Positions 1 to 12,000 of a DNA stretch of 64,000 nucleotides are shown piece after piece. The DNA is from Halichondria panicea (taxonomy: Eukaryota > Porifera > Demospongiae > Suberitida > Halichondriidae). The stretch's first letter is position 1, and each line of letters opens with the position of its first letter. The stretch covers positions 5,861,651 through 5,925,650 of the forward strand of contig NC_087388.1 in the NCBI RefSeq assembly GCF_963675165.1, written 5' to 3'. A program made the position numbers and the translations under genes. Under the pieces are notes generated by a model. The model saw nothing but the letters and a program-made list of their open reading frames with translations. It was not told the DNA's origin and did no database searches.

Positions 1-354
1 GATACACTGTAGACTAGTCAAGTTACTGTTAGATGTACTGTACAGTGTATTGTGTACAAGAGTACAGAGTGTTAGACCAGGTCTAGCAAGGTGGCCACAC
101 TGTAGGGACAATGGATGAGCAAACTGTTAATATATATCCAAGCCTTTGTGAGCTGTAATTGTACAATGTGCCTGGCCTCTTTAGTGGAGTCTGAGGTGAC
201 CTGCTGTAGGGTGACCTCACTAGACACACTGTACTGTACCTTACATGTACTAAAACCACACACACTCCACACATCCCACACACACACACTCGCTCACCCA
301 CCCACACACACTCGCTCACCCACCCACACACCTCATACACACACACACACACAG

Positions 355-2526
355 CAAATTGCCGAGTTGAATCTGATTCGTCGGCAGATGTCCGATGTCC
401 CACTACTCTTCTCCATCATATCACAGGACTTCATGAGCACACGCAAACACTCATCAAGCACCGACCCCCTCTCAGGTGAGAACAACCTCTCGTTCTTTAC
501 TACCTCCACTCCAAATACATAATTATAGCTCTACATGTGGTGCTGTTAGATTGCTATGTATATATAGTATGGCTGTTACTAAACTGTGTATTACTGTCAT
601 ACTAGCTACTGTGATATTTTCTGTATAATAATTATGACCGTGATAATATTATTGTCGAATACTACTATGATATCACCGCGATACTACAGGTCCCCAGCAT
701 GGCACTGTCTCCTACATCCACGAGCAGCTCTGCAAGATTGGCTACCTCAATGATATGACCGAGTCCCAGGGAAGTCTATCACTAGGAGCAGCTACAATAT
801 CGCCACACGACGACCCTGACCTCAACACTGATCCGTTCTTCAACTTCATTCCCGTGGATACAATGGTGACCAATTTCCTCGATTTCAATCAAGAGCTTCT
901 CAGTTTCGTACAGTGCAATATGAAACAGCAGATCACGAGTGCAGCCTCGTCACTACATGACGCCCACGCTCGTTGCCTGCAGACGCTTATCTTGTACGCC
1001 CACGATCTTGCCCGGGATAATCTCGTAACGCCGAAACGCATTAAGTACGCCCGTACCAAAGAGGAGGAGTTATACACGCAGCTGATCGATCTAGCCTCGA
1101 GAAAACAGTCGGAAATTAAGGAACTTGTGAACAAAGCTCTCACTGACGTTGCTGACCCAATTATACAAGAGGTTTTAGAGATGGAATTTGATGAAATTGA
1201 TCTAAGCGAAAGCTTGCAATCGAATCAAGTCACGTCTAAAAGTTGTCAGCAGCAGATTCAAGAGGTGGTTTTTCGGGAGCTGAGTAAGCATATTTCCGAG
1301 AAGCTTGTGAATTCGGTGAATTATCTCCGGGAGAGCGTGATTGGTACGCTGCAGCGTTGTTTGGAGCGGCTGGAGGGCGGGTCGGCGTCGGCAACGGGGG
1401 AGTCCTTCGGTGAGGGTGGGTCCGGGTGACATGTGTGGAGTGCCTTGTGTGTGTGTGTGTGTGGTGTATGTGTGGAGTGTGTGTGGTGTGCCCTATGTGT
1501 GTGTGTGTATTATAATTATCGTATAGCGGGTAATTTCGTTGGTGCAAATTTTCGTACAAACTACCCATTTTAAATATTCGTACTGGCGTTCAAACATATT
1601 GTGCCAGATTGCGCAGTTTTAATCTTCGTATGATGCTCTACTGATACGAAAAATACGAAAATTTCCACCATACGAAAATAACCCCGCTATACGGCATTTA
1701 GCTTCTGTAGTGATTGTGTTGTACAATGTACAATGACATTGTTTGCAGTGTACTTTCACTTATTTACCGACAATAATAGACATAGTAAATTGCAATTTAC
1801 GTGTGCTAGTTCTTTATGTTTTGACTTTGTTGTGTCCCTACTCTTGATCAGTTAAACCACAAGTTACCCCACACACACACACCACAGCTGATTTGTCCAT
1901 GAGCTTTGAGGGCGGTGGTGAGACAACCAGAGCACTCAGTCAGATCTTGGACACTGCCTACAACCTTGAGTTCAATGAGCGCACCTCCACCTCTGCTGTC
2001 AGACTGTTAGTGGAGCGACTCAGACAAGCCTTTCAGGTATGTGTGTGGATGGGGAGGAGTGGAGTGTGTGTGTGGAATGTGTAAGGGGTGAGGTTGTGTA
2101 CGTGATTGATACATTTACATATAGAAGAGAAAATGTATTGTTTGGGCTGAAAAGATAGCGGCTCCAGAATTAATAATTTGTTTGCCTGCACTATAATATG
2201 TAGAACTTTTTTGTTTTGAAGAAATGTGTTCTAACCTTCCCCCACTCCCCCTCACACTTCCCCCACCCCCCTCACACACACACACACAGGGTTCCTCCCC
2301 CAAGGGCCAGAAGTTTGACAGTGAATGGCGTACCAAGTACGTCCGCACACTGATTGGTGGGCTGAGTGCGACCCGCCTCTCAAAGAGTATCTGTGCTCAG
2401 TTCAGAGGTAAAGTGACCTCCTCCCACGAGACCTTCCTCACGGCCATCAAGCAGCTGGAGATGAGGCACTCGGGTAGACTCAAGGAGACTCAGGACCAAA
2501 GGAACACCATCAGGAAGGTGTGTGGG

Positions 2527-2561
<35 letters not shown>

Positions 2562-4262
2562 ACTGTGGTATGTGTGTGGTGTGTGTGTGTGTACTGTGGT
2601 GTGGGCCGGTAGCTGTAGGAGCATACCTGATGCCAACCTCATTAGAACCCTATTGTCTGTAATGTAGCTCCTTGTTTATCGTGTGGATGTAGTGTAGGAA
2701 AGGTCTAAACCACCATTAGTTTCAATATGTGTAGCTCCTCTGTATTGTGTGTATGTGGAAGCTTCTATAATTACATGAAGTTGTACATGTAGCTATTATT
2801 TCTCATCTTTTTCTTATGGAAGCCTATACTGGTACATATATATAACTTTACTATCATGTGACTATTATGTGATGCAGGTACTGACCCCTCGTATGGCCAG
2901 ACTCAGTCTCTCCTCGGTGGCTCTCAGGGATGGTATTGTACACGGACTACCAATCACTGGTCAGTCTTACTACAGTCTACAGTACTTGTATTGTTGTGTA
3001 CATACATGTACTTCTGTATTGGCTGCAATGTGATCCTTTCAACGACCATAACTTTTCTTCTGGTGATCCAATTTCTATAATATTGTGATTTTCTGAAAGC
3101 TTAAAATGAGCTCTTTCAGATGGTACATTAAAATTTGTAGCGTACCAAAATTTCTCATTTTCAGTAAAAGACCATGGGCTATAACCCATGGTATTTTGCC
3201 GAAATTGGGTCGAAATATGATTTTTAGTTTGAACACACCATTTGCAAGAGCTCACTTCAGGCTTTCAGAAAATCATTAAATCGTTGAAATCGGACCATCC
3301 AAACCCTAGTTACAGCCTTGCAAAAATAGCTAGCCTACTACTTACATGATTGTATTGTGCATGTATATACTTCATACTTCTGTCCCTTGTTTCCCTCAGG
3401 TCGTGAGTTAGGGCGTGGTCAGTATGGGGTGGTGTTCCAGTGTGCAGAGTGGGCGGGTAAAGGTCCTTTAGCCGTCAAGTCTGTGGTACCTCCTGATGAG
3501 AAACACTGGAACGATCTGGCTCTGGAGTTTCACTACACTTGGTAAATACAGTACTACATAGGGGGGCTATTATATAGGCTGTACTTGTAGGTAGGGTACA
3601 CAGGAGGCACTATTACATACGTGTAGGATATACTTGGTGGCACTATGCATTTTAGTAAGGTTGCATAATTAACATTAACTTTTTGTAATCGGCAAAAATA
3701 TTGATGTTACACAAGTGCATGTACTGTATACATGTACAGTGTAGGTCTTTGCCTTCTTATTTTGCGAGGCCATTACCAGTTCAAAGTTCACATAATTATG
3801 TTGGTCACAAAACATTGCAGATAATACGTATACGATATGTACACGTTTACAAAAGTTTTGAACTTCTAATCCCACTCTGTCCATCCTGTACTAATGGAGT
3901 TCCCCCTAACTTAACCCCCCCTAACTTAACCCCCCCCCCACTCCAGGACCCTCCCTAAGAACGAGCGTGTTGTCAACCTAGTGGGTGCCCTCATCGACGA
4001 TGACTACTCTAACGGGTCCAACGCAGTGGTCTTGCTCATCATGCATCGCTACCCCAGGGACCTCCACGCTGCCCTCAAGGTTAGGGGGTGTGGTTACTGG
4101 ACTGTGTGTGTGCAGTGTGTGATATTGTAGTTACTTGTACAAGCGCGTAAAACTGCTTTGTGAGGAATTATAGGGATTTTGTTGTGATGACCTTTACCCA
4201 CTCATTTTTTTAGCTGGTTTTCGTGTTTCTGTATAGACTTCCTCACATACACCCACACATCT

Positions 4263-4293
<31 letters not shown>

Positions 4294-5155
4294 ACACACA
4301 CCACACACACACACACACACACTCTCAGGTGGGACTGGACTTCGGCACTCGGATGCAGATAGCGGCTGACGTGGTGGATGGGATCAGGTTTCTGCACAGT
4401 CAGGGCCTCCTACACAGGGACATCAAACTCAAGAACGTTCTGGTGAGCTTACCTGCATATAGCCATCCCGTTTTATAAGAATTATTAGTGATAGTGAGCT
4501 TCTCTTTCCCTAGCTAGCTACACATATTGTACACCTGTTCTATATGAACTATACTAGCTGTTTTACAGTCCAAGAATGTTAGGCTTAGTTACACATGTAC
4601 ATAGGCACACAATCCCTCTCACGCTACTACTAACGCCCCCTCCACACACACACACTCACTACTAACGCCCCCTCCACTCCATGCACACTCACACACTCCT
4701 ATACTAACCACTATACTAACGCCCCCTCTCCTCACACACCCACACAGCTGGACAACACCAACAGAGCCTGTCTCACAGACCTTGGGTTCTGCAAACCAGA
4801 AGCCATGATGACCTGTACCATCGTAGGCACACCTATACACATGGCTCCCGAACTCTTCGGCGGTAACTATGACAACTCGGTGGATATCTACGCCTTTGGT
4901 ATCCTTTTCTGGTACATATGTGCTAACGACACTAAGTTACCCGGAGCATTCGATGCTTGCCAGAACAAGGAGCAACTTTGGACGGCAGTTCGGAAAGGGT
5001 TAAGACCAGAACGTCTACCGAGATTTGACACAGATTGCTGGGAGTTAATGACGGCCTGTTGGCATGGCGACCCGATACAAAGACCCTTAGTAGGAGATAT
5101 AACAATGAGACTGCATTTGATAATGAAGAGAATTGGCAGGAAGCCACTCAAGTGA
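355..5155 (+). CDS. DSTYK: DSTYK (dual Ser/Thr and Tyr protein kinase), 3' part
   Basis: Nine exons join in frame to 698 codons plus stop: 355-475, 690-1409, 1888-2036, 2290-2517, 2878-2959, 3400-3541, 3947-4079, 4329-4442, 4748-5155. All junctions are GT-AG. The kinase domain occupies about the last 270 residues. It shows a Gly loop (GRGQYGVV), the VAIK-type lysine (LAVKSVV), [11 protein letters not shown] in place of [13 protein letters not shown], and the DSTYK-typical [16 protein letters not shown]. The upstream helical region contains [13 protein letters not shown], also typical of DSTYK. Vertebrate DSTYK is about 930 residues, so roughly 200 N-terminal residues lie left of the window. 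The family is known as a cytosolic kinase in FGF/ERK and cell-death signalling; the role here is unknown. All catalytic motifs are present, so it should be active. Confidence 0.95.
1521..1692. mobile_element. Small inverted-repeat element in DSTYK intron 2
   Basis: The ends GTATAGCGGGTAATTTCG and the inverse CGAAAATAACCCCGCTATAC bound about 170 bp without coding content. Similar AGCGGGTA-type ends occur near 34760 and 58600, so this is a dispersed non-autonomous family. Confidence 0.6.
4261..4322. repeat. (CA)n microsatellite before the exon 8 acceptor of DSTYK
   Basis: Nearly pure CA dinucleotides run up to the CTCTCAG acceptor at 4322-4328. The donor end of the same intron (4080-4130) is GT-rich, so the two intron ends are complementary in the transcript. 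Confidence 0.9.
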
Positions 5156-5214
5156 CAATTTTGTGTGTTTATTATTATTATTATAATTTATAGAGACAGT
5201 TAATATTATTTAGA

Positions 5215-5218
<4 letters not shown>

Positions 5219-5250
<32 letters not shown>
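5219..5250. repeat. (GT)n microsatellite in the DSTYK 3' flank
   Basis: About 16 TG units directly after the AT-rich sequence behind the DSTYK stop codon. The rest of 5156-5850 holds no gene that I can see, only the small MULE-like element at 5556. Confidence 0.9.
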
Positions 5251-5256
<6 letters not shown>

Positions 5257-5555
5257 TTGTATTTCTTTTGCTCACCAAATTATTTGAGTGTACTGTACAT
5301 ACAGTGACGCCACTTCAATTGTTATTCTGTTATATTCACCAGAAAACTTTAATAGTGCTTTTTTGAACTTATAATATATATCAGTGTATTGTTATTTGAA
5401 CCTTTGGTTGAGTGCATGTCGTATGAATCTTAAAATTATCGTGCAGTACGGTTCACTATATAGCACGTACGTATAGATAAGGCATGAGGTTATCTATGGT
5501 ATATTTATAATTATAATGATGCTATAACTTGCATGTATACATGCAGCTTTATATA

Positions 5556-5624
5556 TAGCCTCGATTCCAAGCCGCTGAGAAAGGCGCCACTATTCAAGCT
5601 AGGGGCTGCATGGAGTCGAGGCTA
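5556..5624. mobile_element. MULE-like foldback element, 69 bp
   Basis: It starts TAGCCTCGATTCC and ends GGAGTCGAGGCTA. It is flanked by a perfect 9-bp duplication, CTTTATATA, at 5547-5555 and 5625-5633. This is one of the cleanest examples of the TAGCCTCG family in the window. Confidence 0.85.
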
Positions 5625-5850
5625 CTTTATATAGAGCATTGAAGTGCTAAATCCTCATGCATCAGTGCAGTGGTTTTACATTTCACAAGTACGTGAAAAT
5701 CATATAAAGCTACACACAAGTGATCAGCTAGTGAACACTGCTTTAAAAACGGCAATATGCATGGTCAGATATGTACGAGGTATAGGACACATGCATACAC
5801 TGATAGACTGTGTTGTTTTTAAGTATATATATATCTGTGTTGACGTTGAG

Positions 5851-7438
5851 TCAGTAGGTGCATAAGCTGCGCTGGCAGACTGCATGAGGAAGGGGGCGTG
5901 GCTGGTCCACCACCTCATAGGTAGCCTCCTCCTGTACTTTGCCCAACTCCTCGTAATCGTGAGAGGGGAGATGACTCATCACCACTGGAGTCTGAGCATT
6001 TACTCCAATGAGAGCGTAGCCAGTGTCACAGGTGTAGGTAGCAGTCACCATGAAGGTGGTTCCAGAGGATGTGTCCACTGCTCCATTGGAGATGTTGGCA
6101 AGTGCTTCACAGTTGACAACTGTAACATAATTAATCAACCAATGCAAAGGGTTCAGTCATAAGATTGTATGAAATATGCAAGGCCACATGCAGACATTGG
6201 AACATACGTTCACAAACTGGTGCAGTTGGACTCCAAACTCCATCAGTTAGTGTAGTTGCTCCACTTGTTCCACTTGCTCCACAAGTTCTGCTCACACTAC
6301 CAACAATGTTGTATCCAGTGTTACAGGTGTAGGTAGCAGTCATCATGAAGGTGGTTCCAGAGGATGTGTTCACTGCTCCGTTATTAATAGTCAGTGGTCC
6401 ACAGTCAACAGCTGTGGGGAGATCACCATTATTTCTAACCCACCATTGCTAACTCACGTGGACAAGTTGGTGCCTCCCCTGTCCACAGACCAGTAGCTTG
6501 ACATTGTCTAACAGTATCACTATACTATTACCAGTGAGGACGTAGCCAGTATCACAGCTGTATGTAACAGAGGTGAGGTAGTCCCGACTAGTGGTGGACA
6601 AGGCTCCATTGGTAGGGGGGGTTAGGACAGGGCAGGTGACGACTGTGTTTGGGAAAATAAACACACACTAACTACATAGTTCTGGTCTTACTTGTACAAG
6701 TGGGAGGTGGTGGAGACCAGGTACCAGCACTAGTACCATCACTCATACAAGTTATCGGAGTAGCTCCACTGATGGTGTACCCAGTGTCACAGGTATAGGT
6801 GGCCATATTGGTGGCTGAGTCGTATGAGATCATTCCATTAGACACAGGAGGCAGTGGGGGGTGGGGGTTAGTATTGGACACTCGACAATAATATAGTCAA
6901 CACTCACTGAAGGTGACACATCTCCTCACAACCTCCATAACCGGCACAGTGCACCGTCTATAACAATCCTCGCACAGCAGTGTTCTCCATCAGGACTGAA
7001 GTGTGTGGGACCACGATGCAGAACAACAGCAGCAGGATTAACAACACCACTGATGAACAGTTCATCCCCAACTGCATCCCTGTCGGTAACTATGGGCAAT
7101 TCACTCATACCAGGACCCTGCCACACTACACCACCAGGCTCGATGTAGCAATACCAGGGACGCAGTAGATCTGCTAGTCCTGATCCAATATCAGAGAAGG
7201 AGATAATTTCTCCAGTGTGATCAGTGCCATTGGGCTCATTGGATGCTGCCAGTCGCACTGAGTAATGCCATATATATGTGTTTACTTTTGACCTTAGCTA
7301 GACTACAGAATCTCTAGAGTATATAATGTAGCTATTTAGATACAGAACTACACATAAAAACTCACCCATTGCATGCACCCATACAACACACACTGTCAGT
7401 CCTAGTAGTAAGCTCAGAGCAAGTCTTGAGAAGGCCAT
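5851..7438 (-). pseudogene. Sushi/CCP-domain surface or secreted protein, frame-broken
   Basis: Exon 1 (7438-7366) encodes a signal peptide (MAFSRLALSLLLGLTVCVV) and joins in phase to 7257 onward, an unrecognised domain containing HRGPTHFSPDGEHCC. Four sushi modules follow, with repeated YTCDTGY: about 6890-6692, 6641-6460, 6412-6210 and 6121-5851. Frames break at three places: a stop soon after HCCARIVIDG, a C run near 6860 that is one base out of frame with the module's first Cys, and two extra bases near 6527 that separate the start of the third module from its Trp/Cys end. The last module runs into a tail with HDYEELGK and ATYEVV and no membrane segment. Either a decaying gene or local assembly errors; a functional relative probably exists elsewhere. 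Confidence 0.65.
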
Positions 7439-8172
7439 AGCTGCACACGTACATATACTCAGGTAGACGATATAGATCTATAGGTTAACGCAGATCTAAG
7501 CATTATAAAGTTGAAGATACAATATAAAGTTTAGACTGTAAACAACGCAGATTTCTTGTAATGATTATATGTCGTGACAATAAAGTGTCTTTCACCCAAA
7601 ATGTATTGTAGACATAAATACCATTAACTTGATAACACTATTACCGTGGGCATGGTTACTTACTATCCTTTTTGTGTGATTCAATAATGACTGACCTTAC
7701 ATTTAGAAAATGCATGCTTCCAATAGATCTACTTGTTCTTGGTGAGATTGTAGATATTTGGTATGAGATCATACTCTGATTGCAACAGCATTCAATAGTT
7801 CACAATTGCAGCAACTGATAAAAATGCTGAAAAATGTAAGCAAAATAGCCATAACCATAGATATTACCATGGATATTCTCTGCCATAATGCATTATTTTG
7901 CAAATTAAAAATCGTTAAAAAGCCTATAATTAAGCAGTGGTATGTTTAAACAATCTACACTTAAGACATAAGACATAGACATACACAAACACACTGTGTA
8001 CCTCGCTTGCGCTTGCACACACCAAGGCAGCATAAAAAATAATATCAGGAGTTCACAAGGTGTACAGTAATATTATGTAGTCATTCTGATGTGTGCAACT
8101 GAGACATACTGTTCACCGCAAAATATTCTACTAGTAATACGGTAGTATAATTAAAATACGCACATAATAAAG
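7439..8172. other. Intergenic spacer
   Basis: AT-rich sequence between the sushi gene start and the MTIF3 stop. No open exon, tRNA or clear element end was found. Confidence 0.6.
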
Positions 8173-9006
8173 CTATGCTACTAAATCTTCAGACTGTGGA
8201 TTATTAACTGGTCTAAAGTCACATCTAAGGTTTCTTCCTTCTGGCACACCATCCTTAGTAACTTTTGACCCCATGCCTGTCAGCTTCGTCTCAACACTCT
8301 TAAGCAACTCTACGCGTCGTTTCTTCTCTTGAGCTACTTCAGAATCGCTGAAAAACCGTCTAAACTTGCCCTCAATGGAAACTCGCACTGTGTGACTCTT
8401 TGCTAGAAACTGTTCAATTCGATGCAATTTAATATCCAAATCGTGCTCGCCAATTTTTGTCGATATTTGGACAGTTTTCATGACATTTAGCGGATCTTTT
8501 TTAGTTCTTTGTTTCTGCTCCTTTTTTTCGTCGTACAGTTGTTTCTTTGAGACGAACTTGTAGACAGCATTCGAACCTTCACTTCCTTTCTGCACTTGCG
8601 TAAGTTCCAATCCTCTTCCTCTGGCCATTTGTACGGCCATGGTTGTTGAGAGTATGCCCAAGTTTTCACCCGTTTCGTCTATAACCAGAACTTCTTTCTC
8701 TTTGATGCTCTTGCCTTTTCGGTTCGTCTTTTTGATCAGTCGAGATTTGCCGACATCTCCTTTGTTTGTTACTAGCAGTGAGGTTGAGATGGAGCGTGTG
8801 GGGGCGGGTAGTGTGTGAGCGTGGAGTGGGTTATGGAACAGTGACCGTACAATCCATTGGCTGCTTGAGTGGTATGAAGTTGGTTTGAATTGTCGACAGT
8901 GGATGGGCTGATGGATGGGAGGTGCTGATGAAGGAGAGATGGTGAAGATTGATGAGATAATCACATGTGGCCTTCCTCTGGTCACTAACAATGAGGAGCT
9001 GAACAT
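8173..9006 (-). CDS. MTIF3: Mitochondrial translation initiation factor IF-3
   Basis: Single-exon frame of 277 codons. Residues 1 to about 85 are rich in Ser, His, Arg and Pro and poor in acid, as in a mitochondrial targeting presequence. The IF3 N-domain follows at about 95-165 (VLVIDETGENLGILS, VYKFVSKKQLYDEKKEQK). The IF3 C-domain covers about 170-265 (MKTVQISTKIGEHDLDIKL, RIEQFLAKSHTVRVSI). IF3 binds the small mitochondrial ribosomal subunit and helps select the initiator tRNA. The length is close to vertebrate MTIF3 (about 278). Copies of its 5' end lie at 23500-23695 and 60003-60203, but only this copy is complete. Confidence 0.9.
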   Translation of the reverse strand: MFSSSLLVTRGRPHVIISSIFTISPSSAPPIHQPIHCRQFKPTSYHSSSQWIVRSLFHNPLHAHTLPAPTRSISTSLLVTNKGDVGKSRLIKKTNRKGKSIKEKEVLVIDETGENLGILSTTMAVQMARGRGLELTQVQKGSEGSNAVYKFVSKKQLYDEKKEQKQRTKKDPLNVMKTVQISTKIGEHDLDIKLHRIEQFLAKSHTVRVSIEGKFRRFFSDSEVAQEKKRRVELLKSVETKLTGMGSKVTKDGVPEGRNLRCDFRPVNNPQSEDLVA

Positions 9007-12000
9007 CTTTCATGGGCAGGCATTAAACTGGTAAAGATCATCATGTCATGCTGCACACAGGGGGTGGGGCTCATGAAGCAGGCAGCAGGCTTAGATGGAT
9101 GGAGACTGACACATCTCCAATTGTGTAAATAAAACAAAGGAACAGACTCCGGAGAGGCAAAACAACGAATAAGAATTGTGATGAGTCTATCTTAGATGAT
9201 TGAGCACCAGTGTGGCTACTTACCACACCACCAGGTGCAATGCTCCATCTATTACCACTCTATGCAGCTACCATGATGCAGCCACCATGATTGAATGGAG
9301 TGAGTATGAGGCATAAATTAATAATAATATTGATCAAAATGTCTTGTAGATTTTTGAGGGAGCAAACTATTGTGTTCGTGATGAAATGTTTGTGGCATAA
9401 TTACCATCATCATAATTATAGAAATCATGCATGCATACCTAGAACACAGGTATGCTAGAGGAGGTTGGTCATGACTCATGTTTTACGACTCATGTTTTAC
9501 GGAGGAATATGCGTGAATGGAGAAACTTACAGAGAAAAGTAGCTATTCTAACTAAGCTAACATACTGCACATGATTGTAGCTCTCTATACTATGATGCTA
9601 ACAATGTGACACTAGAAAGTGAGTAGCATAGTTGTAGTACAGAGGAGGTACAACACGCGTGCCTCAATTTAGCAATTAGCCTCTGTAATAACGTTGAGCG
9701 TGGGCGGAATTATGCCTCGATTATCCGCCCACGCTCAACGTTATTGCAGAGGCTAATTGCTAAAGGCACGCGTGTTAAACTACTACGACTCATAAACTAA
9801 CAGGAGATGTTATACAAGAGAGATAAATGTTTGAGAGTAGATAAAAAATGCCCACTCAGCGAAACATAGGCGCACATACATGACTCTTAATTAATTGTGA
9901 CCAACCTCCTCTGCAGATGTGCCTTGTTGTATGAGATATTAGACATAATCGTACCACCGCATTGCCAAAGATCTATAAGGCTTCAGTGTGTAAGGTACAG
10001 CTAATATAACATTAGCCAGTAGCCACATTGTCTGACCACTATTGTGAGAATTATACACCATGCCTTCAATTTATGAGGCACGGTAATTGGTATAGCTAAA
10101 TATAGCAACTAGAGTATTCATAGACTTTATCCATACAAGCGACTTCCTGTGCATGACGGCGGGCTGTGTTTGTTTACTTATATAAAATTAGTATGTGTTC
10201 TCACTGTCAAGTATAATGTCTGAGTCAGCTGAGTACAAAGCATTCAAGGATTGTCACAGCAGTCTTCTTACTTGTATTAAGCAGTCTCCTAAAGATGTCT
10301 GTGATCATTTACTCCCTTTCGAGATCCTAGCACCGAACGATCGAGATTATCTTAAGAATGACCACCATGATGATGGTGACAAAGCTCGACGAATACTTGA
10401 TGCTGTGCTACTTCAGATAAAAAATGATCCACAGGTTTTCCATTCATTTGTTAGTGCTCTTGAAGCAGCTGGTAGGTTTACGAAGGCTGGTGTACAAGAA
10501 CTCAACCATGAATTACAGAGACGAAATCAAGAACAGTGCGATCAAACTCAAAGAATAGAAGATAATAGTGAGTTGTAATCCACTAAAAACCCAACTCATC
10601 GTCCATTTGATTGCCATTTGATTGCCATTTGATTGTCATGTGAAATAGCCAGTACCTGCATGGATGACATCGTAGATATTGAGTTACATCATGTAGGAGG
10701 ACCAGGAAGTTATGTGGCCAATTATGGCTTCATAATTATGCTTTACTTTATATGCTTTATATGCTTTATGTGGTTGCATAACTTTTACCTGGTTGAAGTT
10801 TAATATCGCCTCTAAAGCATAACTTTTAATAGTACTTAACAACATTATTATAGGCCTAACTCAACTCATGGTTCTAAAATCTGTGCAGGCTATGAGAACA
10901 GTCCAATGAGCCTACTACAACCATTACCCGGGTTAGCTGTGACTGAAGAAGCTGGGTCAGGTATTATAACTATGTCAAACCAAGTGTTAGAGTCCGTTCT
11001 TTTCTTCTTGTGTAGTTTTTGAGTTACCTACCATGGACGATGGAGATGGAGGGACACTACCTGATCCATTAGAGCACCCTCCTGATGACGCTGAAGTGGG
11101 AGCGGACCTCAGAGCAGCTGCAACAAGTCGACAAGTAGCACCCACTGGTATGTGATACATTTAATTATGATTATAACAATTATGACTGACTGATGTATTA
11201 TTATACAGCTGATTCATTTGGAGGACAATTGCTACAAACTTTCCAAAGTGAAGAAATTGAACAAGTCATTGAGCTTCTATCCCAGGCTGAAAGTCAGTCC
11301 ATTGATCTGATAGGTGTGTCTGATGCAGACGGCAAAACTCTCCTTCATCTTGCTTGTCGCAAAAACTGGATGGACTGGCATGGCATTGTGGGTAGCCTTG
11401 TCGAAAATCACCATTGTGATGTTGCAGCAGTGGATGAAGATGGGAACACACCCCTTCATGAGGTATATCAATGCGGCAATCTCCCATCCGTAGAGTACCT
11501 GCTTAGTCTACCTAGTTGTAATCCTGATGCAATCAACAAGCAGGAGTACACTGTACTGAGAATGGCCCTTGAGAAAAATGACAAGAAAACTGTGGCACAA
11601 CTTCTAGCGACAGGACGAGTTGATCCTAGAAAAGGTAGCTCATGCGGTCATACATACTCAGAATTGCTTGCAATGAATCAGCTCCAACCACAACCACAAG
11701 ATTACGATGGCTCAGCTCTTCAAATGGTGATCCAGTTTGCAGAATGCATGGAGGGTAACAATCACGTTCGCCAACCGTTCACTTCTTATTGCTTGCATAA
11801 AATGCTTCACAAGATCTTGAAGAATCGTGATCAAGTTACAATTACTAGAATAGTAGACCGCATTAAAGAGAACATGTTACCTCTTCCAGAAGAACCTGAT
11901 AAGATTCATAATTTGATTATTGATATTCAAAGCCTCTCAGACGAGTTTGACATACGTGGGGAGCCCACTAATGTTGTGGATATTCAAATAAGAAAGAAAG
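8810..12000. repeat. Segmental duplication, copy A
   Basis: From the MTIF3 5' end through the spacer and the CARD and ankyrin exons of R1, the sequence recurs in the same order and orientation at 60003-63830. Copy B carries an extra 663-bp element. Coding exons and non-coding spacer are both conserved, so this is a recent genomic duplication rather than selection on exons only. Confidence 0.9.
9455..9914. mobile_element. Inverted-repeat element containing a 125-bp hairpin
   Basis: Outer ends AGAGGAGGTTGG (left) and CCAACCTCCTCT (right). Inside, 9652-9776 folds into a long hairpin centred on the CGTTGAGCGTGGGCGGA arms. The same hairpin is at 61550-61674 and a diverged one at 47138-47279. No protein is encoded. 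Confidence 0.65.

Noticed and set aside
115-522. Plus frame over the CA repeat at the left edge
   Set aside because: Most of it translates (CA)n as HTHT. Only 355-475 is coding, as a DSTYK exon with AG acceptor and GT donor.
1236-1568. Minus frame opposite the large DSTYK exon
   Set aside because: Low-complexity His/Thr translation of a GT repeat; no domain signal; the plus strand is clearly coding.
11266-11487. Minus frames repeated at 43610 and 63094 opposite the ankyrin exons
   Set aside because: They recur only because the ankyrin exon recurs. The plus strand carries the ankyrin motifs and valid splice sites.
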